DNA of 64,000 nucleotides from Methanococcus voltae (GCF_017875395.1 NZ_JAGGMO010000002.1:248001-312000), one strand, 5' to 3'; shown: positions 47,821 to 60,982, counted from the stretch's first letter. The notes: generated by a model not told the origin, from the sequence alone. Translations and numbers: made by a program.

Positions 47821-49116
47821 ATGAAAGGGATATACAAGTTCAATTTTGATAATGTACTTAAAGATAAGATTGGGGAAACTGGAATATCTATCGATGAAAT
47901 TGACGAATTAAGAGATTTTACAAATTTAGCAAAAGCAAACGTAACAAAAAAATATGAAAAAGGAGAATTAGGGTTTATTGAAGTTTTAAATGAAGATTTA
48001 GAAATATATGAGGAAGTAAAAGAATTATCAAAAGAATTTGACTATATAATAATCATTGGAATTGGGGGTTCCATTTTAGGTTCAAAAGCAATACATCAAG
48101 GTATATACGGTTCTAGTAATACATATCATCCAAAAGTGTTTTATTTGGATAATTCAGACCCTGAAAAGATTTACGAAACTTTAAAAGCGGTAAAATTAGA
48201 AAAAACTTTGATATTCGTGATTAGTAAATCCGGAAATACTGTGGAAACCCTTGCAAATTACTTTGTAATAAAAAAACATATGGATAAAAATAATATTACT
48301 CCTGCGAAACCAAATTTTGTTGCAATAACTGGTGGCGGTCTTTTGCAAAAAATAGCTGACAAAGAAGGTTATATGTGTTATAAAGTACCTGAAAACGTTG
48401 GCGGTAGGTTTTCAGTTCTTTCAGCGGTAGGACTTGCCCCATTAGCTTGTTTAAATGTGGATATTCACAACCTTGTTAAAGGAGCTAAAAAAATGAACGA
48501 TATTTGTCAAACTGACAATATATTTAGAAATCCTGCACTCTTGAATTCATTGATACATTACAAAATGGACAATACGGGTAAAAAAATATCGCTTATGATG
48601 CCCTATATTGGTAGATTACACCAATTTGGAATGTGGTATAGACAACTTTGGGCGGAAAGTTTAGGAAAAGATGGCAATGGACAAACCCCCGTTATAGCTT
48701 TAGGAGCTACGGATCAACATTCACAACTTCAATTGTACATGGATGGACCGGAAGACAAAATTATGACATTTTTAAAAGTAAATAGTTTTAAACAGGATTA
48801 TTCAATTGAAACAGATTATGATTCAGACCTTAAAGGACATAAACTGTCTGAATTGATAAATTCAGAGCAATTAGGTACTGAAAAGTCAATTACTGAAAAA
48901 GGAATACCCAATGTAAAAATTACCCTTAGTGAATTAAACGAATATACTTTGGGGATGTTAACCTACTCATATGAGCTTCAAACGGCTTATAGTGGAGAAT
49001 TATTTTGTATAAATGCGTTTAATCAGCCAGCTGTAGAGCATGCTAAAAAATTATCCCATGCTGTTCTTAAAGGAAGTATCGTAGAAAAATCATACAATGA
49101 AATAAAAATTGAGTAA
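47821..49116 (+). CDS. pgi: Glucose-6-phosphate isomerase
   Basis: 431 residues with GAGGTAAATT before the ATG. The sugar isomerase motifs are IIIGIGGSILGSKAI, LIFVISKSGNTVET, VPENVGGRFSVLSAVG, ATDQHSQLQLYMDGP and the C-terminal NAFNQPAVE. It interconverts glucose- and fructose-6-phosphate, linking glycogen to glycolysis and back. The next gene is the ADP-dependent PFK, 72 bases on. Full length for archaea and typical bacterial-type (PGI) family. Confidence 0.95.
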   Translation: MKGIYKFNFDNVLKDKIGETGISIDEIDELRDFTNLAKANVTKKYEKGELGFIEVLNEDLEIYEEVKELSKEFDYIIIIGIGGSILGSKAIHQGIYGSSNTYHPKVFYLDNSDPEKIYETLKAVKLEKTLIFVISKSGNTVETLANYFVIKKHMDKNNITPAKPNFVAITGGGLLQKIADKEGYMCYKVPENVGGRFSVLSAVGLAPLACLNVDIHNLVKGAKKMNDICQTDNIFRNPALLNSLIHYKMDNTGKKISLMMPYIGRLHQFGMWYRQLWAESLGKDGNGQTPVIALGATDQHSQLQLYMDGPEDKIMTFLKVNSFKQDYSIETDYDSDLKGHKLSELINSEQLGTEKSITEKGIPNVKITLSELNEYTLGMLTYSYELQTAYSGELFCINAFNQPAVEHAKKLSHAVLKGSIVEKSYNEIKIE

Positions 49117-49188
49117 TTTAAAAATAAAAAATAAAAAATAAAAATAACTTAAAATAACTTAAAATAACTTAAAAATTGAGGGGATAGA

Positions 49189-50664
49189 TTGCCATTTAAA
49201 AATTTGAATGATGTAAAGGAACATTGTGAAAATTTAGAAAATGTATCCATATTTTTGGGATATAATGCAAACGTAGATGCTTTAAAATACATCTCTAATG
49301 AAAATGAGATATATGAGCTTTTAGATGAAAAAAACAACATTGGCGATATAAAAATTGATATAAATAAGATAATTGAAAATATAACAATTTACCCTCGAGA
49401 AATAAAAACTCCTGAGGAGTTCTTAGCACGTCTAATTTTAGCGATGAAATCAGGCAAACCTGTTGAAATACCATTAATAAGTGCAAATTTATCCCCAAAT
49501 TTTAAAAAATGGTTAGATGATTTAAAATTTAATGAAAAGAGAATTGGTGGGCAAGTTGGAATTATTGCTAATTTGCTATCGATATTAAATTTAGAAAAAA
49601 TAATAGCTTATACGCCATTATTATCCAAAAAACAAAGTGAAATGTTTGAAAATAAAGGTAATCATACCAATATATTCTACCCTGTTTTAAAAAAGGATAA
49701 TCAGGATGTAAAAGTCTCTTTAGAAAATATAAATAACGCGTATAAAGATGATGAAACCAAAATAAACAGAATTTTTGAATATAAGGAGTTCGATTTTGAA
49801 TTTAATAATGAAAAAATTGATATTCCTAGGGCAAATCGTTTAATTCTTGCTTCTCGTCCTGAAAATTTACGTATTGATATTTCTGATGATATAAGAAATG
49901 AATTACCCGAAATGGGTAAATACATTGATTGTGCGATTGTTTCAGGATATCAAAGCATTAAAGAAAAGTATTCTGACGGAAAAACTGATGAATATTACTT
50001 TAAAAGAGCAGTTGAAGACATTAAGCTTTTAAAAAGCAAAAATCCGGATTTAAAAGTACATTTGGAATTTGCTTCAGTTCAAAACCCTGAGTTACGTAAG
50101 AAAATTGTTGAATATTTATATCCTGTTGTGGATTGTGCAGGATTAGATGAAACGGAAATAGCCAATATATTGAATTCGTTGGGCTATTCGGAAATAAGTG
50201 AAAAAATACTAACAGATAGTAAAATAGAAGATGTAATAGGGGCTTCTAAAATAGTTCTTGAAAAATACGACTTAGAAATGATACAAATCCACACGATTTT
50301 CTATATCATGTTTATTTGTAAAAAAATTGAAGACAAAACTAAAAACAACATAAAAATTGCTCAATTAAAAAAATCTTTAGAATTTGCTACAATTTTGGCA
50401 TCAACCAAAGCTAAAAATGGTTTGATAACCAGTATTGAAGATTTAAAAATGGGTTTAGAGACTCCATATAACCAATATGGGGACTTACTGATAGATTTAG
50501 TTTCGAATATTTCGAATTCCTCTGAATTTGACAATTATAATATCGTGCTTGTTCCATCTAGAATTGTAAAAAACCCTAAAAGTACCGTGGGACTTGGAGA
50601 TACCATATCGTCAGGTGCTTTCGTTAGTTATGTAGCAGATTTAAAAAATAACAACATATTATAA
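49189..50664 (+). CDS. pfkC: ADP-dependent phosphofructokinase/glucokinase
   Basis: 491 residues starting with TTG, after GAGGGGATAGA. It has the ribokinase-like fold of archaeal ADP-dependent kinases: IGGQVGIIANLLS, LASRPENLRID and the C-terminal STVGLGDTISSGAF, whose Asp is the catalytic base. It uses ADP to phosphorylate fructose-6-phosphate; in methanococci the enzyme also accepts glucose. It gives the reverse flow of the cluster. Probably cotranscribed with pgi. Confidence 0.92.
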   Translation: MPFKNLNDVKEHCENLENVSIFLGYNANVDALKYISNENEIYELLDEKNNIGDIKIDINKIIENITIYPREIKTPEEFLARLILAMKSGKPVEIPLISANLSPNFKKWLDDLKFNEKRIGGQVGIIANLLSILNLEKIIAYTPLLSKKQSEMFENKGNHTNIFYPVLKKDNQDVKVSLENINNAYKDDETKINRIFEYKEFDFEFNNEKIDIPRANRLILASRPENLRIDISDDIRNELPEMGKYIDCAIVSGYQSIKEKYSDGKTDEYYFKRAVEDIKLLKSKNPDLKVHLEFASVQNPELRKKIVEYLYPVVDCAGLDETEIANILNSLGYSEISEKILTDSKIEDVIGASKIVLEKYDLEMIQIHTIFYIMFICKKIEDKTKNNIKIAQLKKSLEFATILASTKAKNGLITSIEDLKMGLETPYNQYGDLLIDLVSNISNSSEFDNYNIVLVPSRIVKNPKSTVGLGDTISSGAFVSYVADLKNNNIL

Positions 50665-50793
50665 AATAAAAGGAATATAAATGAATATATAAATGAATAT
50701 ATAACATAAATAAATAAATGAAAAATTCTTTTCTAAAATAATTTTTAAACTTTATTTTAACTTATTTTAAAATCAATATTTTGTTTAAATGGA

Positions 50794-50868
50794 CGAGCCC
50801 GGAGGGATTTGAACCCCCGACCACAGGGTCCGAAGCCCTGTATTCTATCCAAGCTAAACCACGGGCCC
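50794..50868 (-). tRNA. tRNA-Arg (anticodon TCG)
   Basis: On the minus strand the acceptor arms GGGCCCG and CGGGCTC pair, with discriminator G. The anticodon stem CAGGG/CCCTG encloses CTTCGGA, anticodon TCG. The T arm has GGTTCAAATCC. CCA is not encoded. Confidence 0.95.
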
Positions 50869-51269
50869 ATATAATAGTAAAATAACGCCAAATCGTTGGG
50901 CTTTTTACGTATAACGGAAATATTAGAATTAATAAATTTAAAACAATCTAAAACGGTTATTTGTAGTTTATTATATATAAATGTAACTATTATTTTTATT
51001 TTATCGTTTATACTATCAGTTATTATACTTTTGTTATACTTTTGTTATAATTTTTAGTATACTTTTTATTATATTTTATTTTAATATATTATATCTAATT
51101 CTACTTTATTATGCTATCTTAGGCTATCTTAGGCTATCTTATGTTTTATTATATCTTGTTATCACTTATAATTTTTATTTGAAAAATATTTATATAATAT
51201 AAAATAGGTTAATATGATTAATAAACTGAAAAAATTAAAAATAAGAATTAATACATAGAGCGTGAAAAT
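50869..51269. other. Intergenic region between tRNA-Arg and crcB
   Basis: Contains the tRNA-Arg box A at 50974-50981. A small hairpin at 50887-50901 followed by five T (plus strand) could be a weak terminator. A 10-base repeat TAGGCTATCT recurs near 51111-51140. No fluoride riboswitch motif is seen before crcB. Confidence 0.45.
50974..50981 (-). promoter_or_regulatory. Box A (TATA) of tRNA-Arg
   Basis: The minus strand reads TTTATATA, about 105 bases upstream of the mature tRNA end. A start near 50950 would give a long leader of about 80 bases. Confidence 0.45.
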
Positions 51270-51650
51270 TTGCGAGAATTATTACTTATTGGGATAGGCG
51301 GTTTTTTGGGTGCAGTTTTAAGGTATGCAATAAGTGGAATAATCCCCGTAAAATTTGGAATACCTTCGGGAACTTTAACAGTTAATTTAATTGGTAGTTT
51401 AATAATGGGCTTCGTGCTTTACTCTTGCTTATTAGTAGACATTCCCGTGGAATGGAAAATTTTAATAACTACGGGCTTCTGTGGAGCTTTAACTACGTTC
51501 TCAACGTTTAGTTACGAAACATTTTCTTTAATGGACGAAGGTTATTTGCTTAAAGCATTTTACAACGTTTTTTTAAACGTTGCAGGCTGTTTATTTATGA
51601 TATACATTGGTAGACAGATATCATATTCATTATTCAACATATCTTTATAA
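51270..51650 (+). CDS. crcB: Fluoride channel CrcB/FluC
   Basis: 126 residues from a TTG with GAGCGTGAAAAT upstream. Four hydrophobic helices with GGFLGAVLRYAISG, GTLTVNLIGSLIMG and TGFCGALTTFSTFSYET are the signatures of FluC, a dual-topology dimer that lets fluoride leave the cell. It is single-gene here; the usual length is 120-130. Upstream there is no recognisable fluoride riboswitch. Confidence 0.93.
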   Translation: MRELLLIGIGGFLGAVLRYAISGIIPVKFGIPSGTLTVNLIGSLIMGFVLYSCLLVDIPVEWKILITTGFCGALTTFSTFSYETFSLMDEGYLLKAFYNVFLNVAGCLFMIYIGRQISYSLFNISL

Positions 51651-51761
51651 TCTACCCAATAATAAATTAAATAAAACATATTACTAGCAAAAAATATGAT
51701 TAGATGATAAAAAATAAGCATAAATTAATTAAAAATTTATAAGTATCTTAAGGGTGTTAGT

Positions 51762-52571
51762 TTGTCAAAACCTGTTGAAATAGTATTTTTAGGCGGAGGA
51801 GGCGGTAGATGGGAAACCATCAAACAAAACAAAGGAACTGGCGGTTTTAGAATAACCACAGAGCAGTTAAATGCTCACGTTGACCCGGGACCTGGAGCCT
51901 TAGTTCGTATGAATCAGTTGAATATTGACCCATGGGATACAAACTTGTTGGTTGTCTCTCATTGCCACCCTGACCACTATACTGATTCGGAATTAATCAT
52001 TGAGGCTATGACATTTGGAATGACTAAAATAGCAGGTCGGATAATAGGTAATAGCTCAGTACTATGTGGAAATGAGATATTTGAAAAAAAGATATCTAAA
52101 TATCATCAAAGTAAAGTGTTGGAAAAACATATTCTTAAAGTTGGTAACTCTATCGATATTGATGATGTAAGCTTTAACGGAACTAAAACTAAACACGGTG
52201 ACCCTTACGGGGTTGGATTTAGACTTGAAACGCCTCAAGGAATTATTGGATATACTGGAGATACAGAAAATATCCCTTCATTGATTAAAGACTTTTCCGG
52301 TGTTAAGGTACTTATTGCGAATGTTGTAAGGGCGGATATTAAAGTACCGGGTCATATGTATTCGGAAGACATAATTTCAATATTAAATAGCATGGAACCA
52401 TCTGAAAAACCTGAATTAGTAGTTATTTACCACATGGGAACTAAAATGAAGGAACCGGATAAATTTGGGAAATTAATCACTGAAAGAACAGGCATTCTGA
52501 CAATTCCTGCTAAAATAGGGCTAAAATTGACAATTGATGAAAATATAAATTATGAATATTTAAAATATTAA
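51762..52571 (+). CDS. MBL-fold metallohydrolase
   Basis: 269 residues starting with TTG after AGGGTGTTAG. The metallo-beta-lactamase motif SHCHPDHYTD binds zinc, GYTGDTE is the next ligand region and VIYHMG the last. It starts with VEIVFLGGGGGRWETIKQNK. This archaeal type of hydrolase is of unknown substrate. Single gene. Confidence 0.85.
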   Translation: MSKPVEIVFLGGGGGRWETIKQNKGTGGFRITTEQLNAHVDPGPGALVRMNQLNIDPWDTNLLVVSHCHPDHYTDSELIIEAMTFGMTKIAGRIIGNSSVLCGNEIFEKKISKYHQSKVLEKHILKVGNSIDIDDVSFNGTKTKHGDPYGVGFRLETPQGIIGYTGDTENIPSLIKDFSGVKVLIANVVRADIKVPGHMYSEDIISILNSMEPSEKPELVVIYHMGTKMKEPDKFGKLITERTGILTIPAKIGLKLTIDENINYEYLKY

Positions 52572-52805
52572 TTTTAGTTTTTTACTTCTTTTTTATTTAT
52601 TTTATATTTTTATTCTTTTTAACTTATTTTTTAACTTATTTTTTAAATTATTTATTTTATTAGTTTATTTATAGTATTTTGTAATATTTTTTAATTATTT
52701 ACAAAAGGATAATTTTATAAGCTATAATTTAAATAAGTAAATAGCATATTCAAACGATTATAATCAGTTATTACAAGTTACAATTATTCGAATTCAAGTG
52801 ATATT

Positions 52806-54263
52806 ATGCCAAATAACCAAAAAACCGAAATAACAATTTATTCCCCAAATCATTATACTTATGGTGCAATGTTAATGGGTGGGATATTAAAGAAAGAATT
52901 TAAAGATGGTAAAATTAATTTAATCAATAATTTAAACTCAAATAGCCGAAAAATTTTATCAAATTCAAATTTTGTAATATTTGCCCTTTATTCAACACTC
53001 CACATATTAAACACCGAGATAAAAGAGACAATGGCTGAAATTAAAAGGAAATCGCCAAATACAAAAATTTTTGTTGCAGGCGCAGTTTCAGCTTACCCTG
53101 AAATCATATTAAATGAAATGAAAATGGTTGATGCTGTGATTATGGGCGAAGGTGAATATACGACCCCTAATTTAATTAAATATTTTAAAAATCAGATCGA
53201 CAGTCGATTAGGTAATAAAAATTCAGAATATTTGGAAGATTTTAAAGAAATTGGTGGTATAGCCTACAAATTAGAGTCTGAAGATTCAAATAATACAAAT
53301 AATGATATAATAGTTCAAGTCTCAAAAAAGAATAAAGATATTGAATTGGATTTTTCAGACCTTTTAATTCCCAATGATATCGAAAAACAAACCATAAGAG
53401 GAGCAAATGTATATATTGAAACGCATAGGGGTTGTTTAGGTAATTGTACATTCTGCCAAGTTCCAGAGTTTTTCGGGCGAGATATAAGAAGTAAACCCCT
53501 TGAATTAATTTTAAAAGAGGTAGAAAACCTTAAAAAAAGAGGCGTAAAAAGAATAGCAATTAGTGGAGGTACGGGAAGCCTTTACAACTTTAAAAAGTCA
53601 TCGAATAGAAATTTATTTATTGAAATGATAGAAAAAGTTTCAGATATCATCGAACCTAAAAATTTGTCCGTACCTGATATGAGGGTTGATTACGTTGATT
53701 CGGATATTTTAAACGCTATAAAAAATAATACTGTAGGATGGGTATTTTATGGCATAGAAAGTGGAAGTAATAAATTATTAAGTGATATGAAGAAGGGTAC
53801 AAATCCCGAAAAGAACTTAAACGCCATAAAACTAGCGAAAGACTGTGATGTAAAAGTAGGTGGCAGTTTTATTGTAGGTTACCCCACAGAACGAGAAGTG
53901 GACTATCTGATGACTAAGGACTTTTTAGTCGATGCAGAACTTGACGACATATTTGTAAGTAGTGCTGAACCAATCCCGAAAACAAGATTGTGCAATAAAG
54001 TGATTGAAACGAAAAAAGAAGATAATCCAACCTTTAAATTACATAATGGGATGTATAGAAAGTTACATTTAACTGAAAGCGAAGCTAGATGTTTTGATTT
54101 ATTATTACACGCTGAAATGTGGCGTTCTATTCCAAGAATTCCAAACCCTCAAATCAAGAAAATATACCTAGATGAAGCAAAAACTCAAGGAAATGACATA
54201 AGAAATGTTACAAATTTAGTATACAATTATAAAGATTTGATATATAAAGATTTTAACAATTAA
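52806..54263 (+). CDS. B12-binding-domain radical SAM protein (MJ0865 type)
   Basis: 485 residues with CAAGTGATATT before the ATG. The N-terminal domain has a cobalamin-binding look (LYSTLHILNTEIKETM, FVAGAVSAYPE, DAVIMGEGE). The radical SAM site is HRGCLGNCTFCQ (CxxxCxxC) near residue 217, followed by IAISGGTGSLYN and a TIM barrel. Such enzymes methylate unreactive carbon. The class is conserved in methanogens and some act on methyl-coenzyme M reductase; whether this one does is not known. Residues 130-175 are low complexity. Confidence 0.8.
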   Translation: MPNNQKTEITIYSPNHYTYGAMLMGGILKKEFKDGKINLINNLNSNSRKILSNSNFVIFALYSTLHILNTEIKETMAEIKRKSPNTKIFVAGAVSAYPEIILNEMKMVDAVIMGEGEYTTPNLIKYFKNQIDSRLGNKNSEYLEDFKEIGGIAYKLESEDSNNTNNDIIVQVSKKNKDIELDFSDLLIPNDIEKQTIRGANVYIETHRGCLGNCTFCQVPEFFGRDIRSKPLELILKEVENLKKRGVKRIAISGGTGSLYNFKKSSNRNLFIEMIEKVSDIIEPKNLSVPDMRVDYVDSDILNAIKNNTVGWVFYGIESGSNKLLSDMKKGTNPEKNLNAIKLAKDCDVKVGGSFIVGYPTEREVDYLMTKDFLVDAELDDIFVSSAEPIPKTRLCNKVIETKKEDNPTFKLHNGMYRKLHLTESEARCFDLLLHAEMWRSIPRIPNPQIKKIYLDEAKTQGNDIRNVTNLVYNYKDLIYKDFNN

Positions 54264-54406
54264 AATAAATTTATAGATTTATAAATTATAGGTTATAGGT
54301 TATAGGTTTATAAAGTTATATATAACTTGCAACAGATTTTAATTTAAAAGTAATATAATTAGGATAATTTATTTAAAATTCCAAAAATGTATTAAAAAGT
54401 GAAATT

Positions 54407-55273
54407 ATGAAGTGTACAAAGTCTGATTTAAAATCAAAGTGTAATGAAAATAGCGATAAATGTGATGCAGTGAATATTTTGGATAAAAAAATAAAAATGA
54501 TATCTGAATTCATACAAGAGTACTACGAAACTACAAACGTAGAAGGCGTAGTTTTAGGGCTTAGTGGTGGCATTGATAGTGCATTAGTAGCTTATTTGGC
54601 AGTAAATGCACTAGGAGCCGATAAAGTACACGGTATAATAATGCCAGAGTCTAGTTCTAACCCATTAGATAAAGAACATGGCGAATTAGTGGCTAAACTA
54701 TTAGGTATTAATTACCATGTAAGCGATATTACCCCATTAATGGAAGCTTTCGGGGCAGGGGGCTACTCTAAAGATGAAGAAGGAAACTTAAAGGAATTCA
54801 ATAAATTAGCAGACGGTAATTTAAAGTCTAGATTTAGAATGTGTACCTTATACTACTATGCAAATAAAAATAACAGTTTAGTGCTTGGTACAGGTAATAA
54901 ATCAGAAATATATATGGGGTACGGTACTAAATTCGGTGATTTGGGCTGTGATATCTTACCGATTGGTCACCTATTTAAAACAGAAGTTAGGGAACTTGCA
55001 AAACATATCGGCGTTCCTGAAGATGTAATCACAAAGGCGCCTTCTGGTGGCTTGTGGGAAGGTCAAACCGATGAAAAGGAAATGGGTATTACTTATGAGA
55101 TATTGGATAAGTTATTACATGCAATGGAAATAGGCAAGGATCCAGAATATACTGCAGAGCTTTTAAATATTAATTCTGAACAAATGATTAACATAATGAC
55201 TAGAATTGATAGAAATAAACATAAATCATTGCCAATTCCGATGCCTAATAAATATTTAGAGTTAATTGAATAA
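54407..55273 (+). CDS. nadE: NH3-dependent NAD+ synthetase
   Basis: 288 residues with AAGTGAAATT before the ATG. The N-type PP-ATPase has VVLGLSGGIDSALVAYLA, LKSRFRMCTLYYYAN, LVLGTGNKSEIYMGYGTKFGD and KAPSGGLWEGQTDE. It forms NAD from nicotinic acid adenine dinucleotide, ATP and ammonia. No glutaminase domain. The first 20 residues have three Cys, an extension of unknown use. mtxX starts 118 bases on. Confidence 0.95.
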   Translation: MKCTKSDLKSKCNENSDKCDAVNILDKKIKMISEFIQEYYETTNVEGVVLGLSGGIDSALVAYLAVNALGADKVHGIIMPESSSNPLDKEHGELVAKLLGINYHVSDITPLMEAFGAGGYSKDEEGNLKEFNKLADGNLKSRFRMCTLYYYANKNNSLVLGTGNKSEIYMGYGTKFGDLGCDILPIGHLFKTEVRELAKHIGVPEDVITKAPSGGLWEGQTDEKEMGITYEILDKLLHAMEIGKDPEYTAELLNINSEQMINIMTRIDRNKHKSLPIPMPNKYLELIE

Positions 55274-55391
55274 TAATCTCTTTTTATTTTTTTATATTTT
55301 ACTTCTTTTATTTTACATTTTATTGATTAACTATTTATTTTTTAAAAGATAGACTTATTTATGAAATCTAAAAAAAGTAACGGATGATTTT

Positions 55392-56267
55392 ATGTATATT
55401 TTAGGATATGATAAGGATATAGAAAGTTCTAGTGAAGTTTTAGAAGCATATGAACGGCTAATTTCTGAAGATATAAATGTAAAATTGGTTGAATCCCCTC
55501 AAGAGTTTTTAAAATTGTTTAAAGACTATATTTCTAGTAATTTATGTAATGGACTAGGATGTGATAATGAAAATAACGCAGAAATTGAAGTTATTAGCGG
55601 TTTTGTTAGAGGTAACCTATCATCGTCCAAAATAATGCCCGAAATAAAAAATTTAATAAAAAAAACCTTTGATGCTAAATTCTATAGGGCTTCCATATTG
55701 AAAAATCCATTTTTGGATAAATATTTTATATTGGCACCTGTTGGGATAGATGAATTTAGTTTTGAGCATAAAAAACGAATTGATGATAAATTAGAGTTTA
55801 TGGAATATGTAATAAATTATTTAAAAAAACATAATAGAACTTATTCGTCAAATAAAAATATATGCGATACAAAAATAACAATAGGGCTACTTTCTGGCGG
55901 TAGATTATCTGATTTGGGTCGAGACCCCTTTATAGACGATACAATATATGAATGTAAGGATATTGTAAACCTATTTAATGAAAAAAAGAATTTAGAAAAG
56001 GATTTAGAAGAAAATTTAAAAAATGTAGATGTTATACATGATGGTATATTGATAGAAGAATACTTAAAAAAAGGTTTTGACGTTGTTATAGCGCCTGACG
56101 GGATTTCTGGAAATCTAATATTTCGCTCTTTGGCACTAGTTTGTGGCTTAGAAGGTTGTGGGGCACTTTTAGTATCAAGACAACCCATAAATTTCATAGA
56201 TACTAGTAGAAGTGGAAATTATTTGAGATATTATAATGCAGTTAAATATCTTAGTAATCAAAAATGA
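55392..56267 (+). CDS. mtxX: MtxX, methanogenesis marker protein 4
   Basis: 291 residues with GGATGATTTT before the ATG. The diagnostic pieces are GFVRGNLSSSKIMPEI, FILAPVGIDE, IGLLSGGRLSDLGRDP and PDGISGNLIFRSLALVCG. The fold is that of phosphate acetyltransferase (PTA). The family occurs only in methanogens and relatives and was named a methyltransferase-related protein; its reaction is not known. It follows nadE on the same strand. Confidence 0.85.
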   Translation: MYILGYDKDIESSSEVLEAYERLISEDINVKLVESPQEFLKLFKDYISSNLCNGLGCDNENNAEIEVISGFVRGNLSSSKIMPEIKNLIKKTFDAKFYRASILKNPFLDKYFILAPVGIDEFSFEHKKRIDDKLEFMEYVINYLKKHNRTYSSNKNICDTKITIGLLSGGRLSDLGRDPFIDDTIYECKDIVNLFNEKKNLEKDLEENLKNVDVIHDGILIEEYLKKGFDVVIAPDGISGNLIFRSLALVCGLEGCGALLVSRQPINFIDTSRSGNYLRYYNAVKYLSNQK

Positions 56268-56344
56268 ATAAAATAAAATGAATAAAATAATTGGATAATA
56301 TAAAATAAAAATAATTATGGGGACATTTCGTACATTTGTATATA

Positions 56345-56836
56345 TTACCACATATTTATGTAAATCGGATAATCTTTAATTAATCCCTTTCTTTTTTTAA
56401 TCATTAAAATGGCATCACTGCCATCTTCGTAATAATTGTACAATATTTTTCTGTCACTGTATCCTCGCTTGTAGTAAAATTTCCTGGCAACTGTATTTGT
56501 AAATCTTACCTCTAAGACGATGTGTTTGACCTCGTAAACTTTGAAGAAATGGTTTTCAATTGCGTCTAATAGCAAATTACCTATTCCATGATGTCGATAT
56601 TCTTTATCAACTGCAATAGAGACCACATGTGCATTACCCCATTCTAAAACTGTTATTATGTAGCCCAAAACGTAGTTATTTTCATCTAAAGCTACTAAAA
56701 AACCGTCTGGACATTTTGAGTGTAAACTCTTTATCAAAAATTCAGGGTATTCGTAATCAAACGATTGTTTTTCAATTTCAAGCACTCGATTTAAATCACA
56801 TTCTTTAAAACTTCTCAAGGTAATTCTAGACATCAT
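56345..56836 (-). CDS. RimI-like GNAT N-acetyltransferase
   Basis: 163 residues from the ATG at 56834-56836, nine bases after AGGA; an earlier ATG at 56845 overlaps that signal. The GNAT core is ITLRSFKECDLNRVLEIE, VVSIAVDKEYRHHGIGNLLL (acetyl-CoA site) and VLEVRFTNTVARKFYYKRGY. It is the archaeal protein N-terminal acetyltransferase (RimI/Ard1) group, acting on nascent chains. It precedes mptE by the orientation (mptE is upstream with a 94-base gap reading the other way from the window's left). Confidence 0.88.
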   Translation of the reverse strand: MMSRITLRSFKECDLNRVLEIEKQSFDYEYPEFLIKSLHSKCPDGFLVALDENNYVLGYIITVLEWGNAHVVSIAVDKEYRHHGIGNLLLDAIENHFFKVYEVKHIVLEVRFTNTVARKFYYKRGYSDRKILYNYYEDGSDAILMIKKRKGLIKDYPIYINMW

Positions 56837-56930
56837 AAATTTCATTCCTGGTGTTATGGTTAGTTACTAAATATTTTAATTTATCTAATTTATCTAATTT
56901 ATCTAATTTACTTAAATTACTTAGATTATT

Positions 56931-57710
<780 letters not shown>

Positions 57711-57890
57711 ATTATCCCTTTTTATGATTAATTAATAAATTATAGTGAATTAAAATAAATAATTTAATTACAATATGGATTATATGATATATAAGTCATT
57801 ATACATAAAATTTAGTTAAATTGTCAATTATTATTTCATGTTATCATTATTTTAGTTTTACGGTATTTTTATTTTATTTCTTTACCATTA

Positions 57891-58664
57891 TTATTCTAAA
57901 TCTACAATTTCACCTGCTAAACCACGTATTACAACATTTTTATGGTATTTTTTTGCCATATTTCCGATTCTTAAAAGCTCGTCATCAGTTGCAGGCTTCA
58001 TTTTTTTATATTCTTCCGAACAAGCGTGTTCATTATCGTATTGTTGTATAGCGTACAAATCTGCATCTTTTACAGTCTTTGCTATGTCCATGATATCTTC
58101 TTTAGATATCTCCTGTGGTACGTACGTTGTCCTACATTCAATATAAACTCCCGCATCTTTGCAATATTTTATTATTTTTAAAATATTTTCTTTTATATGT
58201 TCCTTAAATTTATCATTGGCTTTTTTAAATTCTTCTTCTGATTTACTATTTAGTAGCTGATTTTCATAATTTGTAAATTGTAAATATTTACCAAATCCAC
58301 ATTTTACATCTACTGCTACGTAATCCAATAAATTTTCATCAAGTAACTCTTTTACAGCGTTAGGATTTGTTCCGTTTGTATCCAATTTTGTTTTTAAGTT
58401 GTTTTCTCTTGCAATCCTTAAAAGCTCCTTTACACCCTCTAATTGTAAGGTAGGCTCCCCACCACTTATTACAACCGCCTCTGAAAATAATCTATCCATT
58501 CCTTTAAAAATTTGCTCTGCAGTCATCTCCTGCATTCGCTCTTGCATATGGTCATAATTTTGACAGTAACCACATTTCATGTTGCAATCTGAAAAAAAAA
58601 CTACGGAAGAAGGTACTTTTGGATAATCTAAACTTGATAAATCTACAATTGCGGAAATTCTCAT
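57891..58664 (-). CDS. Radical SAM activating enzyme, NrdG-type
   Basis: 257 residues with AAGATGTGATATT before the ATG. The cluster motif CNMKCGYC (CxxxCxxC) is near residue 28, then VISGGEPTLQ and LDTNGTNP. The N-terminus IVDLSSLDYPKVPSSVVFF is that of activases for anaerobic ribonucleotide reductase (NrdG2/MJ1227 type). The enzyme would make the glycyl radical in NrdD. nrdD is not in the window. The assignment is by family resemblance; other glycyl radical activases are possible. Confidence 0.82.
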   Translation of the reverse strand: MRISAIVDLSSLDYPKVPSSVVFFSDCNMKCGYCQNYDHMQERMQEMTAEQIFKGMDRLFSEAVVISGGEPTLQLEGVKELLRIARENNLKTKLDTNGTNPNAVKELLDENLLDYVAVDVKCGFGKYLQFTNYENQLLNSKSEEEFKKANDKFKEHIKENILKIIKYCKDAGVYIECRTTYVPQEISKEDIMDIAKTVKDADLYAIQQYDNEHACSEEYKKMKPATDDELLRIGNMAKKYHKNVVIRGLAGEIVDLE

Positions 58665-60749
<2,085 letters not shown>

Positions 60750-60982
60750 AATTTAATAATTCATAAATATCTCTTTTTTAATTTTTGTATTGTTCGTAAG
60801 ATATGATAAGATAATTAAATTTTTTGTCATCTAAAAGTATATATAATAATTAAAAACTATTAGTAAAATTATGATAAAAATTTATGATAATAATGTAATA
60901 GTATACAAAATTAAGAATGTGGCAAAATAAAATATGATAAAAATACATTAAATATACCTAATCATGAATTGGAGGATTAAAC

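Noticed and set aside
51200-51269. Search for a fluoride riboswitch before crcB
   Set aside because: The conserved pseudoknot sequence is not visible in this A+T-rich leader.
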